From a virus, in IMG/VR virus record IMGVR_UViG_3300017748_000155, positions 1 through 22,888 of that record: a DNA stretch of 22,888 bases, one strand, 5' to 3'. Positions 1 to 7,718 of this stretch are shown one piece after another. Positions within the stretch are counted from its first letter, which is position 1, and every line of letters starts with the position of its first letter. The notes beneath the pieces are model-generated. The model saw only the letters and a list, made by a program, of their open reading frames with translations, searched no databases and was not told the DNA's origin. Position numbers and translations under genes: made by a program.

Positions 1-1
1 T

Positions 2-2260
2 CAAGACAGCTTTCATAGATTAAGACTATACGCTAGAGGTGAACAGAGTATACAAAAATATAAAGATGAATTATCTATTAATGGTGATTTATCTTACCTT
101 AATTTAGACTGGAAACCAGTACCTATTATACCTAAGTTTGTAGACATAGTGGTTAATGGTATATCAGAAAGAGTTTTTGATATAAAAGCTTACTCACAAG
201 ATCCATACGGTGTGGACAAAAGAACACAATATATGGAAAGCATATTAATAGATATGCAAAACTTAGAACTTAATAAACAAGTTCAAGACTTTTACGGTAT
301 AAGTATACTTGAAAATGACGCAGCTAATATACCTGAGAATAAAGAAGAACTAGAATTACACATGCAGCTTAACTACAAGCAAGCTGTTGAAATAGCTGAA
401 GAACAAGCTATAAATACATTGTTAAACGGTAACAGATACGAATTAACAAGAAAAAGATTTTACCAAGATTTAACTATATTAGGTATTGGAGCAGTAAAAA
501 CTACATTTAATACATCGGAAGGTGTTGTAGTTGACTATGTTGATCCTGCTAATTTAGTTTGGTCTTACACTGAAGACCCTTATTTTGATGATATATATTA
601 TGTAGGTGAAGTTAAAACAGTACCTGTAAATGAATTAGTTAAGGAGTTTCCAGAACTAACAGATGAGGATTTAAAAGATATAACTAACCAGAGTTTTAAA
701 AAAGCTGGTTACTACAGTGCTCATAATGATCACGATGAAATAGATAAAAATCAAATACAAATATTATATTTTAACTATAAAACATACTCCAAAGAAGTAT
801 ATAAAGTGAAAGACACTGCTACAGGCGGTACTAAAGTTATAGTTAAAGATGATACTTTTAATCCTGTATTAGATGCTGCGCTAGAACAAAGGTTTGGTAG
901 ATTAGAAAAACAAATAGAAGTTTTATATGAAGGAGCTTTAGTTTTAGGTAGTGAAAAATTATTAAAGTGGGAGTTGGCTAAAAACATGATGAGACCTAAG
1001 AGTGATTACACTAAGGTTAAAATGAATTATAATATAGTTGCTCCACGTATGTACAAGGGTAAAATAGAATCTTTAGTTAGCAGAATAACTGGTTTTGCTG
1101 ATATGATTCAATTAACTCATTTAAAACTCCAACAAGTCCTTTCGCGAATGGTACCTGACGGCATATATATGGATGCTGATGGTCTTGCAGAAGTTGATCT
1201 TGGTAACGGTACTAACTATAATCCACAAGAAGCGCTTAATATGTTTTTTCAAACAGGTTCGATTATAGGTAGATCAATGACGTCTGACGGTGATATGAAC
1301 CCAGGAAAAATTCCTATTCAGGAAATTCAATCTGGGAGTGGTGGTGCTAAATTGCAATCACTGATTCAAACTTACAACTATTATCTTCAAATGATAAGGG
1401 ACGTAACCGGATTAAACGAAGCAAGAGATGCTAGCACGCCTGACGCGAAAGCTCTAGTTGGTATACAAAAAATAGCTGCAGCTAATAGTAATACAGCTAC
1501 AAGGCATATATTACAAGCTGGTTTATTTTTAACAGCTGAAGTTGCTGAAGCGTTATCTCTTAGAATATCTGATATTATAGAATACTCACCAACAAGAGAT
1601 GCTTTTATACAAGCTATAGGATCTCATAACGTAGCTACATTACAAGAAATGGCTGAGTTACATTTATATGACTTTGGTATATTCATTGAATTAGAGCCAG
1701 ACGAAGAAGAGAAGCAATTATTAGAGAATAATATTCAAGCTGCTTTAGCTCAACAAAGCATAGAGCTAGAAGACGCTATTGATCTTAGAATGATTAAAAA
1801 CGTTAAGCTAGCTAATCAATTGTTAAAAATAAGACGTAAGAAAAAACAAGAGAGAGACCAAGAGTTAGCTGAAAGAAATATACAAGCACAAGCAAAAGCT
1901 AATGCTGAAGCGCAACAAGTAGCTGCTCAAGCTGAAGTTCAAAAGCAAGAGGCTATAACTCAAATGCAAACACAACTAGAACAAGTTAAAGCTGAAATAT
2001 CTAGTAATAAACTTGTACAAGAAGCTAAACTTAAAAAAGAATTAATGGCTTATGAGTTTCAATTAAACATGCAAATTAAAAACATGGAAAACTCTATAGC
2101 TGATAAAAAAGAAACTCAAAAAGAGGATAGAAAAGACCAGAGAGTACAATTACAAGGTGAAGAGCAAAGAAAAAGCAAGAATAGCGCTAAAAGCTTTGAG
2201 TCTTCAGGTAATGATACTCTAGGGCAAGGAATAGACATGAGCGTGTTTAATCCTAGATAA
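2..2260 (+). CDS. Portal protein (5' partial)
   Basis: Probable portal protein, the dodecameric ring at the capsid vertex through which DNA is packaged and ejected. The frame is open from base 2, giving 752 visible residues; the true start lies upstream of the window. An internal ATG at 149 is not chosen because the 49 codons before it are open and read like portal sequence (RLYARGEQS, then a PVPIIPKFVDIVVNG stretch). Around bases 530-613 there is a DPANLVWSYTEDPYFDD-type stretch followed by YYVGEV, a pattern I associate with portals of crAss-like and related podoviral phages. From about base 1690 to 2200 the protein becomes a Gln/Lys/Glu/Ala-rich predicted coiled coil, which fits the helical crown or barrel of a portal. 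The next genes are a scaffold-like protein and the capsid protein, the usual order after a portal. The assignment rests on pattern memory and context, not on a search. Confidence 0.85.
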   Translation, partial: QDSFHRLRLYARGEQSIQKYKDELSINGDLSYLNLDWKPVPIIPKFVDIVVNGISERVFDIKAYSQDPYGVDKRTQYMESILIDMQNLELNKQVQDFYGISILENDAANIPENKEELELHMQLNYKQAVEIAEEQAINTLLNGNRYELTRKRFYQDLTILGIGAVKTTFNTSEGVVVDYVDPANLVWSYTEDPYFDDIYYVGEVKTVPVNELVKEFPELTDEDLKDITNQSFKKAGYYSAHNDHDEIDKNQIQILYFNYKTYSKEVYKVKDTATGGTKVIVKDDTFNPVLDAALEQRFGRLEKQIEVLYEGALVLGSEKLLKWELAKNMMRPKSDYTKVKMNYNIVAPRMYKGKIESLVSRITGFADMIQLTHLKLQQVLSRMVPDGIYMDADGLAEVDLGNGTNYNPQEALNMFFQTGSIIGRSMTSDGDMNPGKIPIQEIQSGSGGAKLQSLIQTYNYYLQMIRDVTGLNEARDASTPDAKALVGIQKIAAANSNTATRHILQAGLFLTAEVAEALSLRISDIIEYSPTRDAFIQAIGSHNVATLQEMAELHLYDFGIFIELEPDEEEKQLLENNIQAALAQQSIELEDAIDLRMIKNVKLANQLLKIRRKKKQERDQELAERNIQAQAKANAEAQQVAAQAEVQKQEAITQMQTQLEQVKAEISSNKLVQEAKLKKELMAYEFQLNMQIKNMENSIADKKETQKEDRKDQRVQLQGEEQRKSKNSAKSFESSGNDTLGQGIDMSVFNPR

Positions 2261-2264
2261 TTTG

Positions 2265-2290
2265 TTTAATTATATAATATTATATTATGG
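2265..2290 (+). promoter_or_regulatory. AT-only leader ending in the scaffold start, repeated before the gene at 5033
   Basis: The sequence TTTAATTATAT, then AATAT, then TATATTATGG runs into the ATG at 2287. The same element without the AATAT insert occurs at 5016-5036 and runs into the ATG at 5033. There is no Shine-Dalgarno sequence. It could be an AT-rich translation-initiation leader or part of a phage late promoter; the sequence alone cannot separate these. In such AT-rich DNA a chance match is possible. Confidence 0.35.
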
Positions 2291-3555
2291 CTAAAAAAGA
2301 AGAAAAAGTAGTTGAAGAAGTTCAACCTACTCAAGAAGCCAAAACTGAAGTTAAAAAAGTAGACGAACCAGTTTTGCAAGAAGGTGGAGACATGAAAATG
2401 AAAACACCGAAAAAACCTAAGCAATTAGGTAAACAAGATAACTCTGTTGCTAAAATAGATTTAAGTAAGGCAAAAGAAGAAACTAAAAAAACAGAAGAAC
2501 CTGTTGCTAAAGTTGATCTAAGTAAAAAAGAAGAACTTAAACAAGAAGAAAAAGTTGTTGAGGTTGTTGAGGAAAAGCCAAAAGAAGAGGTTGTTGAAGA
2601 AACACCTGTACTTGAGGAAATTACTGAGGAACAGAAAGAAGAAATAAAAGAAGAAATTGTTGAATCTAAAACAGAAGAACTACAAGACAAAGTAGAGCAA
2701 GCTGTTCAAGAATCACAAGAAACAGGTGTTGATTTACCAGAGAATATTCAGAAGGTTGTAGAATTTATGAATGAAACTGGTGGAACTCTTGAAGATTATG
2801 TTAGATTAAATCAAGATTATTCTAATTATGATGACAACACTTTGTTAAGAGAATATTATAAACAAACTAAATCACATCTTACAGATGATGAAATTAGTTT
2901 TTTAATGGAAGATCAATTTTCAGTTGATGAAGAAGTCGACGAGGAAAGAGATGTCCGTAGAAAAAAATTAGCGCTTAAAGAGCAAGTTGCCAGTGCTAAA
3001 AGCCACTTAGACGGGCTAAAGTCTAAATACTATGACGAAATCAAAGCTGGGGTTAAGTTAACTCCCGAGCAGAAGAAGGCTGTTGATTTCTTTAATAGAT
3101 ATAACCAAGAGCAAGGTGAAAATCAAAAAGTTGCAGATCATCAAGCGTCTATTTTTAACAATGAAACTAGTAAAGTTTTTAACCAAAATTTCAAAGGTTT
3201 TGAATATAAAGTTGGTGATAAGCGTTATAGGTTTAATGTTAAAGATGCTGATAAGGTTAAAAGTAGTCAAAGTGATATTACTAATTTTGTTAAAAAGTTT
3301 TTAAACGATAAAAACGAAATGAGTGATGCAAGTGGTTACCATAAATCTTTATTTACTGCAATGAACGCTGATGCTGTTGCTAATCATTTCTATGAGCAGG
3401 GCAAAGCAGATGCTATTAAGAATAGTATTGCTAATGCAAAAAACGTGAGCATGGACCCCAGACAAACGCATAAAACTGTTGAAGCTGGTGGTATGAAAGT
3501 AAGAGCAATTACAGGTAGTGATTCTAACTCGTTTAAGGTTAAAATACGTAAATAA
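2287..3555 (+). CDS. Probable capsid scaffolding protein (acidic, Lys/Glu-rich)
   Basis: 422 residues located between portal and capsid genes, the position of scaffolding proteins in many tailed phages. The first ~145 residues are low-complexity and extremely rich in Glu, Lys and Val, with an imperfect internal repeat (VAKIDLSKAKEE, then VAKVDLSKKEE). The rest looks mainly helical (DEEVDEERDVRRKKLALKEQ and following). The C-terminus is basic and ends SFKVKIRK; short basic C-termini contact the coat protein in some known scaffolds. I recognise no catalytic motif and no capsid maturation protease in the window. Only 3 of 13 isoleucine codons are ATA, so codon use is shifted toward that of the capsid gene, consistent with an abundant product. 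The start is the first ATG, 26 bases after the portal stop, without a Shine-Dalgarno sequence. A role as an internal head protein is the main alternative. Confidence 0.6.
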   Translation: MAKKEEKVVEEVQPTQEAKTEVKKVDEPVLQEGGDMKMKTPKKPKQLGKQDNSVAKIDLSKAKEETKKTEEPVAKVDLSKKEELKQEEKVVEVVEEKPKEEVVEETPVLEEITEEQKEEIKEEIVESKTEELQDKVEQAVQESQETGVDLPENIQKVVEFMNETGGTLEDYVRLNQDYSNYDDNTLLREYYKQTKSHLTDDEISFLMEDQFSVDEEVDEERDVRRKKLALKEQVASAKSHLDGLKSKYYDEIKAGVKLTPEQKKAVDFFNRYNQEQGENQKVADHQASIFNNETSKVFNQNFKGFEYKVGDKRYRFNVKDADKVKSSQSDITNFVKKFLNDKNEMSDASGYHKSLFTAMNADAVANHFYEQGKADAIKNSIANAKNVSMDPRQTHKTVEAGGMKVRAITGSDSNSFKVKIRK

Positions 3556-3586
3556 AAATAAGTTAAACATTTAAAAATTAAAAATT

Positions 3587-4954
3587 ATGCCTTTTAGTTC
3601 ACTCGGTGCGTATCAAGCGCACTTAACTCCGAGACCTACGCAACAGTTATTTAACGATAACTATTTGTCGTTTGACTCGGCTTCTGGTGGTGGTACATTT
3701 GCTCAGCAATTCCTACCAGAAATTTATGAAAAAGAAGTGGAGAGATTTGGAAAAAGAACAATCTCTGGCTTCTTAAGTATGGTTGGTGCAGAAATGCCTT
3801 TAGCTTCTGATCAAGTAATTTGGTCTGAGCAAGGTAGATTGCATATTGCTTATAGCGCGGAAACTTACAATGACGGTACATCTGCTGTTGAAGTTAAAGT
3901 AGCTGCAAACAATACAATTACTTTACCTGCAAACAACTTAATTCAAAACCATGACACTATTGTTATTGCAAACTTACCTAACTCTAAAGTTTTAAAAGCA
4001 ATTGTTGTTAGTGGTGGTGGTACAACTGAAATTACTGTTGCACCTTATACACAAGCACATTTAGCGGCTGCTCCTGATTCAGGATCTACTAACGGTGCTG
4101 TTGACTTTTCTAACAATGAAGATGTAAACATCTTTGTTTATGGAACTGAATATATCAAAGGATCTTCTGAAGACGGAGCTTCTGGTTACCTTTGGTATTT
4201 AAAATCTGAGTCTGAAGCAAGATTAAGATTTAACGATTACCTTGAGATGGCAATGATTGAAGGACAGCAAGTTGAAATGCCTGCTGGACATAACTTTGGT
4301 GGTACTTCTGCTTTTGCAGTTGGTGGTACTGAAGGTTTATTCTCTGCATTAGAGTCAAGAGGTTTAGTATGGACTGGTACTGATTTCGATCAATTATCAG
4401 GTAACGTTCAAGGCGGTTTAGCTGAGTTTGATACTATTCTACAAGAATTAGACAAGCAAGGTGCTATTGAAGAAAATATGATGTTCTTAGATAGAGGTAC
4501 TTCTCTAGAAATTGACAACATGTTAGCTTCTATTAACTCTGGAAACGTTGCATCTGGTGGATCTGGTTACGGTGTATTTAACAACGACGCTGATATGGCG
4601 TTGAACTTAGGTTTCACTGGTTTTAGAAGAGGTTCTTATGACTTCTACAAAACTGACTGGAAATACTTAAATGATTCTGTAACAAGAGGACTTATTGGTG
4701 ACATCGAAGGTGTTATTGTTCCTGCTGGAACTTCAACAGTTTATGATGAGTCAATGGGTAAAAACATCCAAAGACCTTTCTTACACGTAAGATATAGAGC
4801 ATCTGAGGCTGATGATAGAAAAATGAAATCATGGATCACTGGATCTGTTGGTGGAAACTACACATCATCTGCTGATGAAATGGTTGTTAACTTCTTATCA
4901 GAAAGATGTTTATGTGTTCAAGCTGCGAATAACTTCGTATTGCTTAAAGCATAA
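3587..4954 (+). CDS. Major capsid protein
   Basis: 455 residues; probable coat protein forming the icosahedral shell, presumably with an HK97-type fold, although the fold cannot be shown from sequence alone. The N-terminal part has SGGGTFAQQFLPEIYEKE followed by GKRTISGFLSMVGAEMP, and the C-terminus has FLSERCLCVQAANNFVLL; I recognise both patterns from major capsid proteins of podoviral phages of Bacteroidetes and marine metagenomes. Residues about 95-165 form a Thr/Val/Asn-rich beta segment (NNTITLPANNLI, DTIVIANLP) that looks like an inserted surface domain. No ATA codon is used: its roughly 22 isoleucines are all ATT or ATC, unlike neighbouring genes, which suggests selection for high translation. 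Lysine, asparagine and phenylalanine also lean to AAA, AAC and TTC. A hairpin follows 15 bases after the stop. The start is the first ATG, in an A-rich context (TTAAAAATTAAAAATT) without Shine-Dalgarno. Confidence 0.88.
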   Translation: MPFSSLGAYQAHLTPRPTQQLFNDNYLSFDSASGGGTFAQQFLPEIYEKEVERFGKRTISGFLSMVGAEMPLASDQVIWSEQGRLHIAYSAETYNDGTSAVEVKVAANNTITLPANNLIQNHDTIVIANLPNSKVLKAIVVSGGGTTEITVAPYTQAHLAAAPDSGSTNGAVDFSNNEDVNIFVYGTEYIKGSSEDGASGYLWYLKSESEARLRFNDYLEMAMIEGQQVEMPAGHNFGGTSAFAVGGTEGLFSALESRGLVWTGTDFDQLSGNVQGGLAEFDTILQELDKQGAIEENMMFLDRGTSLEIDNMLASINSGNVASGGSGYGVFNNDADMALNLGFTGFRRGSYDFYKTDWKYLNDSVTRGLIGDIEGVIVPAGTSTVYDESMGKNIQRPFLHVRYRASEADDRKMKSWITGSVGGNYTSSADEMVVNFLSERCLCVQAANNFVLLKA

Positions 4955-4969
4955 CAATTACTGTAATTT

Positions 4970-4996
4970 TTACCCTCGTATTTTGTACGGGGGTAA
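4970..4996 (+). terminator. Hairpin after the capsid gene, probable intrinsic terminator
   Basis: An 11-base-pair stem, TTACCCTCGTA paired with TACGGGGGTAA, with a 5-base loop TTTTG. All pairs are Watson-Crick except one T-G wobble, and the middle is GC-rich in an otherwise AT-rich region. The downstream tract (TTATTACTTTTATA) is T-rich but broken, so termination may be partial; the stem could alternatively stabilise the 3' end of the capsid mRNA. It begins 15 bases after the capsid stop codon. Confidence 0.7.
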
Positions 4997-5015
4997 TTAT
5001 TACTTTTATAAACTT

Positions 5016-5036
5016 TTTAATTATATTATATTATGG
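5016..5036 (+). promoter_or_regulatory. AT-only leader before the 245-aa gene, copy of the element at 2265
   Basis: TTTAATTATAT followed directly by TATATTATGG, ending in the ATG at 5033. It matches the leader of the scaffold gene except for a 5-base gap (AATAT). It lies just after the hairpin at 4970-4996, where a new promoter or a strong initiation leader would be useful. Its function is not demonstrated. Confidence 0.35.
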
Positions 5037-5770
5037 AAAAATGGGAATACAAAGATAGAGTGTATATTGTAAAAGGTGAAAATTCTCCACCTATATTATC
5101 AATACAATCTAAACATACACAAAGAAAACCTTTACTTTATTTTGATGAGGAAAAAGGTCACAATAGAGAACTAAGGTATGCTACTAACCAAAAATCAGTA
5201 TTTGCTGATGAACAAGAAGGTTATGCAACATTAGGTCACATATATTTTAAAGAAGGTAGATTATCGGTGCCAAAAAGCAAACCAGCTTTACAAAAGTTGT
5301 TATCGTTATATCACCCTAAAAGAAATACATTGTGGTATGAATACACACCAGAAGTGTATGCTGAAAATGAAGTTGATGAAATAGAACTGCAAATAGAAGC
5401 TTTAAACTTAGCTAAAAAATTAGAGATAGATGAGTTAGAAGCTATATTAAGAGTACAGAAAGGTAATAAGGTAAGTAAAATGTCTACTAAAGAAGTAAAA
5501 AGAGACGCTTTGCTACTTGCTAAAAACCAACCAGCTGCTTTTATAGAACTAGCTGCAGATGACAACGTACATTTAAGAAACATTGGTGTTAAAGCTGTTG
5601 AAGCTAATATTATAAAACTCGCTAACGACAATAGATCGTTTACGTGGGGTGATGGCAGAAAATTATTTACTGTACCATTTGATGAAAACCCTTACTCAGC
5701 ATTAGCTGCATGGTTTAAAACAGATGACGGTATGGAAATTTTAAAAGCTGTTGAAAAGAAAATAAAATAA
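5033..5770 (+). CDS. Conserved-looking phage protein of unknown function, 245 aa
   Basis: Function not known. The N-terminal half carries a beta-rich stretch with RELRYATNQKSVFADEQEGY and LGHIYFKEGRLSVPKSK, then QKLLSLYHPKRNTLWYEY. The middle is a helical acidic segment (DEIELQIEALNLAKKLEIDE). The C-terminal part has STKEVKRDALLLAKNQP and HLRNIGVKAVEANI, and ends with a distinctive FTWGDGRKLFTVPFDENPY then SALAAWFKTDDG. I recall similar proteins beside structural genes of marine phages, but with no assigned role. There is no signal peptide or membrane segment, so a cytoplasmic or virion-assembly role is likely. It is set apart by hairpins on both sides (4970-4996 and 5785-5809), so its expression may be tuned separately. 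Isoleucine is mainly ATA, unlike the capsid gene just upstream. A neck, decoration or assembly factor is possible but not supported by any motif. Confidence 0.85.
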   Translation: MEKWEYKDRVYIVKGENSPPILSIQSKHTQRKPLLYFDEEKGHNRELRYATNQKSVFADEQEGYATLGHIYFKEGRLSVPKSKPALQKLLSLYHPKRNTLWYEYTPEVYAENEVDEIELQIEALNLAKKLEIDELEAILRVQKGNKVSKMSTKEVKRDALLLAKNQPAAFIELAADDNVHLRNIGVKAVEANIIKLANDNRSFTWGDGRKLFTVPFDENPYSALAAWFKTDDGMEILKAVEKKIK

Positions 5771-5784
5771 ATCAACTTATAGAG

Positions 5785-5809
5785 GTAACCATCTCTATGA
5801 GGTGGTTAC
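5785..5809 (+). terminator. Hairpin after the 245-aa gene, possible terminator or mRNA-processing stem
   Basis: An 11-base-pair stem, GTAACCATCTC paired with GAGGTGGTTAC, with a 3-base loop TAT and one T-G wobble. It begins 14 bases after the stop at 5768-5770 and ends 21 bases before the next ATG. The sequence after it (TTACTATAAATAAAAAAAATT) lacks a solid T-tract, so it may be a weak terminator, an RNase barrier or a leader structure for the connector gene at 5831. Confidence 0.5.
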
Positions 5810-5830
5810 TTACTATAAATAAAAAAAATT

Positions 5831-6595
5831 ATGGCGGTTAATATAGATACAGTTTATCAAAGAGTTTTAGCAATAGCTAACAAAGAACAAAGAGGTTATA
5901 TAACACCTCAAGAGTATAATCTATACGCTAATCAAGCTCAGATGGATATATTTGAGCAATATTTCTATGATTTAAACGCGTTAAATAGAATACCAGGCAA
6001 TGATTACACATACGCGGATCAAGTCGATATATTACAAGAAAAAATAGATATATTTGAAAGATACAGACAAACAGTTGTTATGTCATCAACTGGATCTGAA
6101 GCTGGACTAGGGACTTTACCAGCTTACTATAGACTAGGTGAAGTTTACCACAAACACAAAGGTGGTTATATAGAAATAGAAAAAATAAGTCAAAACGAAG
6201 TTCATCACATACAGAACTCACCATTGACTGCTCCTTCGTTAACACAACCTGTTTATGTAAGAACTGGTGGTGTTACTCCAACTGGACAAACATCAACTGT
6301 TCAAAACGAAATAAACCTATCAAGATCAATACAAATTTACCCAACAACTATAACTTCAAATGTAGTGTGTAACTATATAGCTAGGCCTACAACTGTAGAG
6401 TGGTCTTATACAACTGTTTTTGATGAACCGTTGTTTAATGTAAACAATAGTCAAGATTTTGAATTACATCAATCAGAGGAGACTGAGTTGGTTATAAAAA
6501 TATTAGAACTTGCTGGTATTGAAATAAAAGATCCACAAGTATATCAAGTAGCTGCTACAGAAGAAGCACAGAACGTACAACAAGAAAATAAATAG
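5831..6595 (+). CDS. Probable head-tail connector / ring protein
   Basis: 254 residues. The N-terminal half is helical and begins with IDTVYQRVLAIANKEQRG, then YITPQEYNLYANQAQMDIFE, a pattern I associate with adaptor or ring-type proteins of podoviral phages of Bacteroidetes and marine phages. Residues about 85-200 are beta-rich (PAYYRLGEVYHKHKGGYIEI; SIQIYPTTITSNVVCNYIAR), and the C-terminal ~40 residues are an acidic helix plus a Gln/Glu tail (TEELVIKILELAGIE-like region). Its position between capsid and muzzle genes fits a protein sitting under the portal. It is separated by 2 bases from the next gene, so the two are probably translationally coupled. The start is preceded by ATAAATAAAAAAAATT with no Shine-Dalgarno. 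Stop is TAG, so TAG is not reassigned here. Confidence in the exact role is moderate. Confidence 0.68.
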   Translation: MAVNIDTVYQRVLAIANKEQRGYITPQEYNLYANQAQMDIFEQYFYDLNALNRIPGNDYTYADQVDILQEKIDIFERYRQTVVMSSTGSEAGLGTLPAYYRLGEVYHKHKGGYIEIEKISQNEVHHIQNSPLTAPSLTQPVYVRTGGVTPTGQTSTVQNEINLSRSIQIYPTTITSNVVCNYIARPTTVEWSYTTVFDEPLFNVNNSQDFELHQSEETELVIKILELAGIEIKDPQVYQVAATEEAQNVQQENK

Positions 6596-6597
6596 AT

Positions 6598-7713
6598 ATG
6601 CCATTATTTGAAGGAACACAACAACAGTATTACGGCTCGCAAACTTTTATAGCTAGTGGCGGTCAAACAGATTTTGTATTAACGTTTCCGGAAAACGAGA
6701 CGTTGTTAAATAATTTAGCGACAATGCCTGTATCTGCTGCTGAGTTTACTATTACTGTAAATGGTGTAGGTACTACAAACTTCACGTTCCCTAAATCAAA
6801 CACCACAGACACTGTTGTATTAAACAACGCGGCAAGTAACGATGATGTTGTAGTTATTACAGTAACAAATCCACAATTAGGTAATTATCAATTTATATCA
6901 CTACAAACTATTGTAAATAATTTTATTATTAGTTATGTAGGTAGTGATAAAATAATACCTAGAACAAAAAGATCTAATGTAGCTTTTCACGCACAAAGAG
7001 CAATACAAGAATTAAGCTACGATACTTTTAAGTCTATAAAATCTCAAGAAATAGAACTACCACCTAATTTAAAAATGCCTTTACCACATGACTATGTTAA
7101 TTATGTTAAAGTATGTTATGTTGATAACGCTGGTGTTGAAAAATTATTATATCCAACTAGAAAAACAGGTAATCCTACAGGTATATTACAAGATGGAGCG
7201 TATGGTTACACTTATGATAGCTTTGGTAATCTAGCAACACCTAGTGATTCTACAACATGGTCTAGATTTCAAAACAGTAGTAATTCTAACTCAGAAAGCG
7301 ATACTGATAACTATAGAAACACAGAAGAAGATTTTAACTTAGTAGAAGGTAGAAGGTTTGGTTTAGAACCTGAAATGGCTCAGTCTAATGGAGTATTTTA
7401 TATTGATGAACAAAAAGGTTATATACATTTTAGTTCTTCATTAAGTGGTAAGCTAATATCATTAAAATATATAAGTGATGGTTTGGCTACAGATGACGAA
7501 ATGGTTGTGCATAAGTTTGCTGAAGAAGCGGTTTACAAACATATAGCTTATGCTATCGCTAGCACACATACATCTGTTGCTCCAACATATATACCTTTAT
7601 TAAAGAAAGAAAGATTTGCTGCGACTAGAAACGCTAAACTAAGGTTATCTAATCTAAAAATAGAAGAACTTACACAGGTGATGCGAGGTAAGTCTAAACA
7701 AATTAAACACTAA
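6598..7713 (+). CDS. Tail tubular A / gp11-like connector protein with extra N-terminal beta domain
   Basis: 371 residues. From residue ~105 onward it looks like a connector of the tail-tubular-A or ring class: NNFIISYVGSDKIIPRTKRS, then FHAQRAIQELSYDTFKSIKS, then LPHDYVNYVKVCYVD, and a C-terminal helical bundle with DDEMVVHKFAEEAVYKHIAY and LLKKERFAATRNAKLRLSN. Residues ~11-98 form a separate beta-rich module (IASGGQTDFVLTFP, ITVNGVGTTNFTFP, DDVVVITVTN) that resembles the beta module often found near the N-terminus of phage fibre and appendage proteins. The protein probably joins the portal ring to the tail nozzle; the beta domain may dock fibres or decorate the collar. It begins 2 bases after the preceding stop and its stop is 5 bases before the muzzle start. 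No Shine-Dalgarno is present. Confidence 0.7.
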   Translation: MPLFEGTQQQYYGSQTFIASGGQTDFVLTFPENETLLNNLATMPVSAAEFTITVNGVGTTNFTFPKSNTTDTVVLNNAASNDDVVVITVTNPQLGNYQFISLQTIVNNFIISYVGSDKIIPRTKRSNVAFHAQRAIQELSYDTFKSIKSQEIELPPNLKMPLPHDYVNYVKVCYVDNAGVEKLLYPTRKTGNPTGILQDGAYGYTYDSFGNLATPSDSTTWSRFQNSSNSNSESDTDNYRNTEEDFNLVEGRRFGLEPEMAQSNGVFYIDEQKGYIHFSSSLSGKLISLKYISDGLATDDEMVVHKFAEEAVYKHIAYAIASTHTSVAPTYIPLLKKERFAATRNAKLRLSNLKIEELTQVMRGKSKQIKH

Positions 7714-7718
7714 CAAGT

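Noticed and set aside
149-151. ATG at 149 as portal start
   Set aside because: The frame is open to the window edge and the 49 upstream codons read as normal portal sequence, so this is an internal Met/Val-region codon.
2331-2690. Minus-strand open frame of 119 codons, Ser/Thr-rich
   Set aside because: It is the mirror of the Glu/Lys-rich scaffold N-terminus; composition is fully explained by GAA and AAA codons on the other strand, and there is no leader or neighbour on that strand.
4848-5072. Plus-strand open frame of 74 codons across the capsid stop
   Set aside because: It overlaps the capsid end, the hairpin and the next gene start in another frame, and the peptide looks random (Tyr/Asn/Phe-rich).
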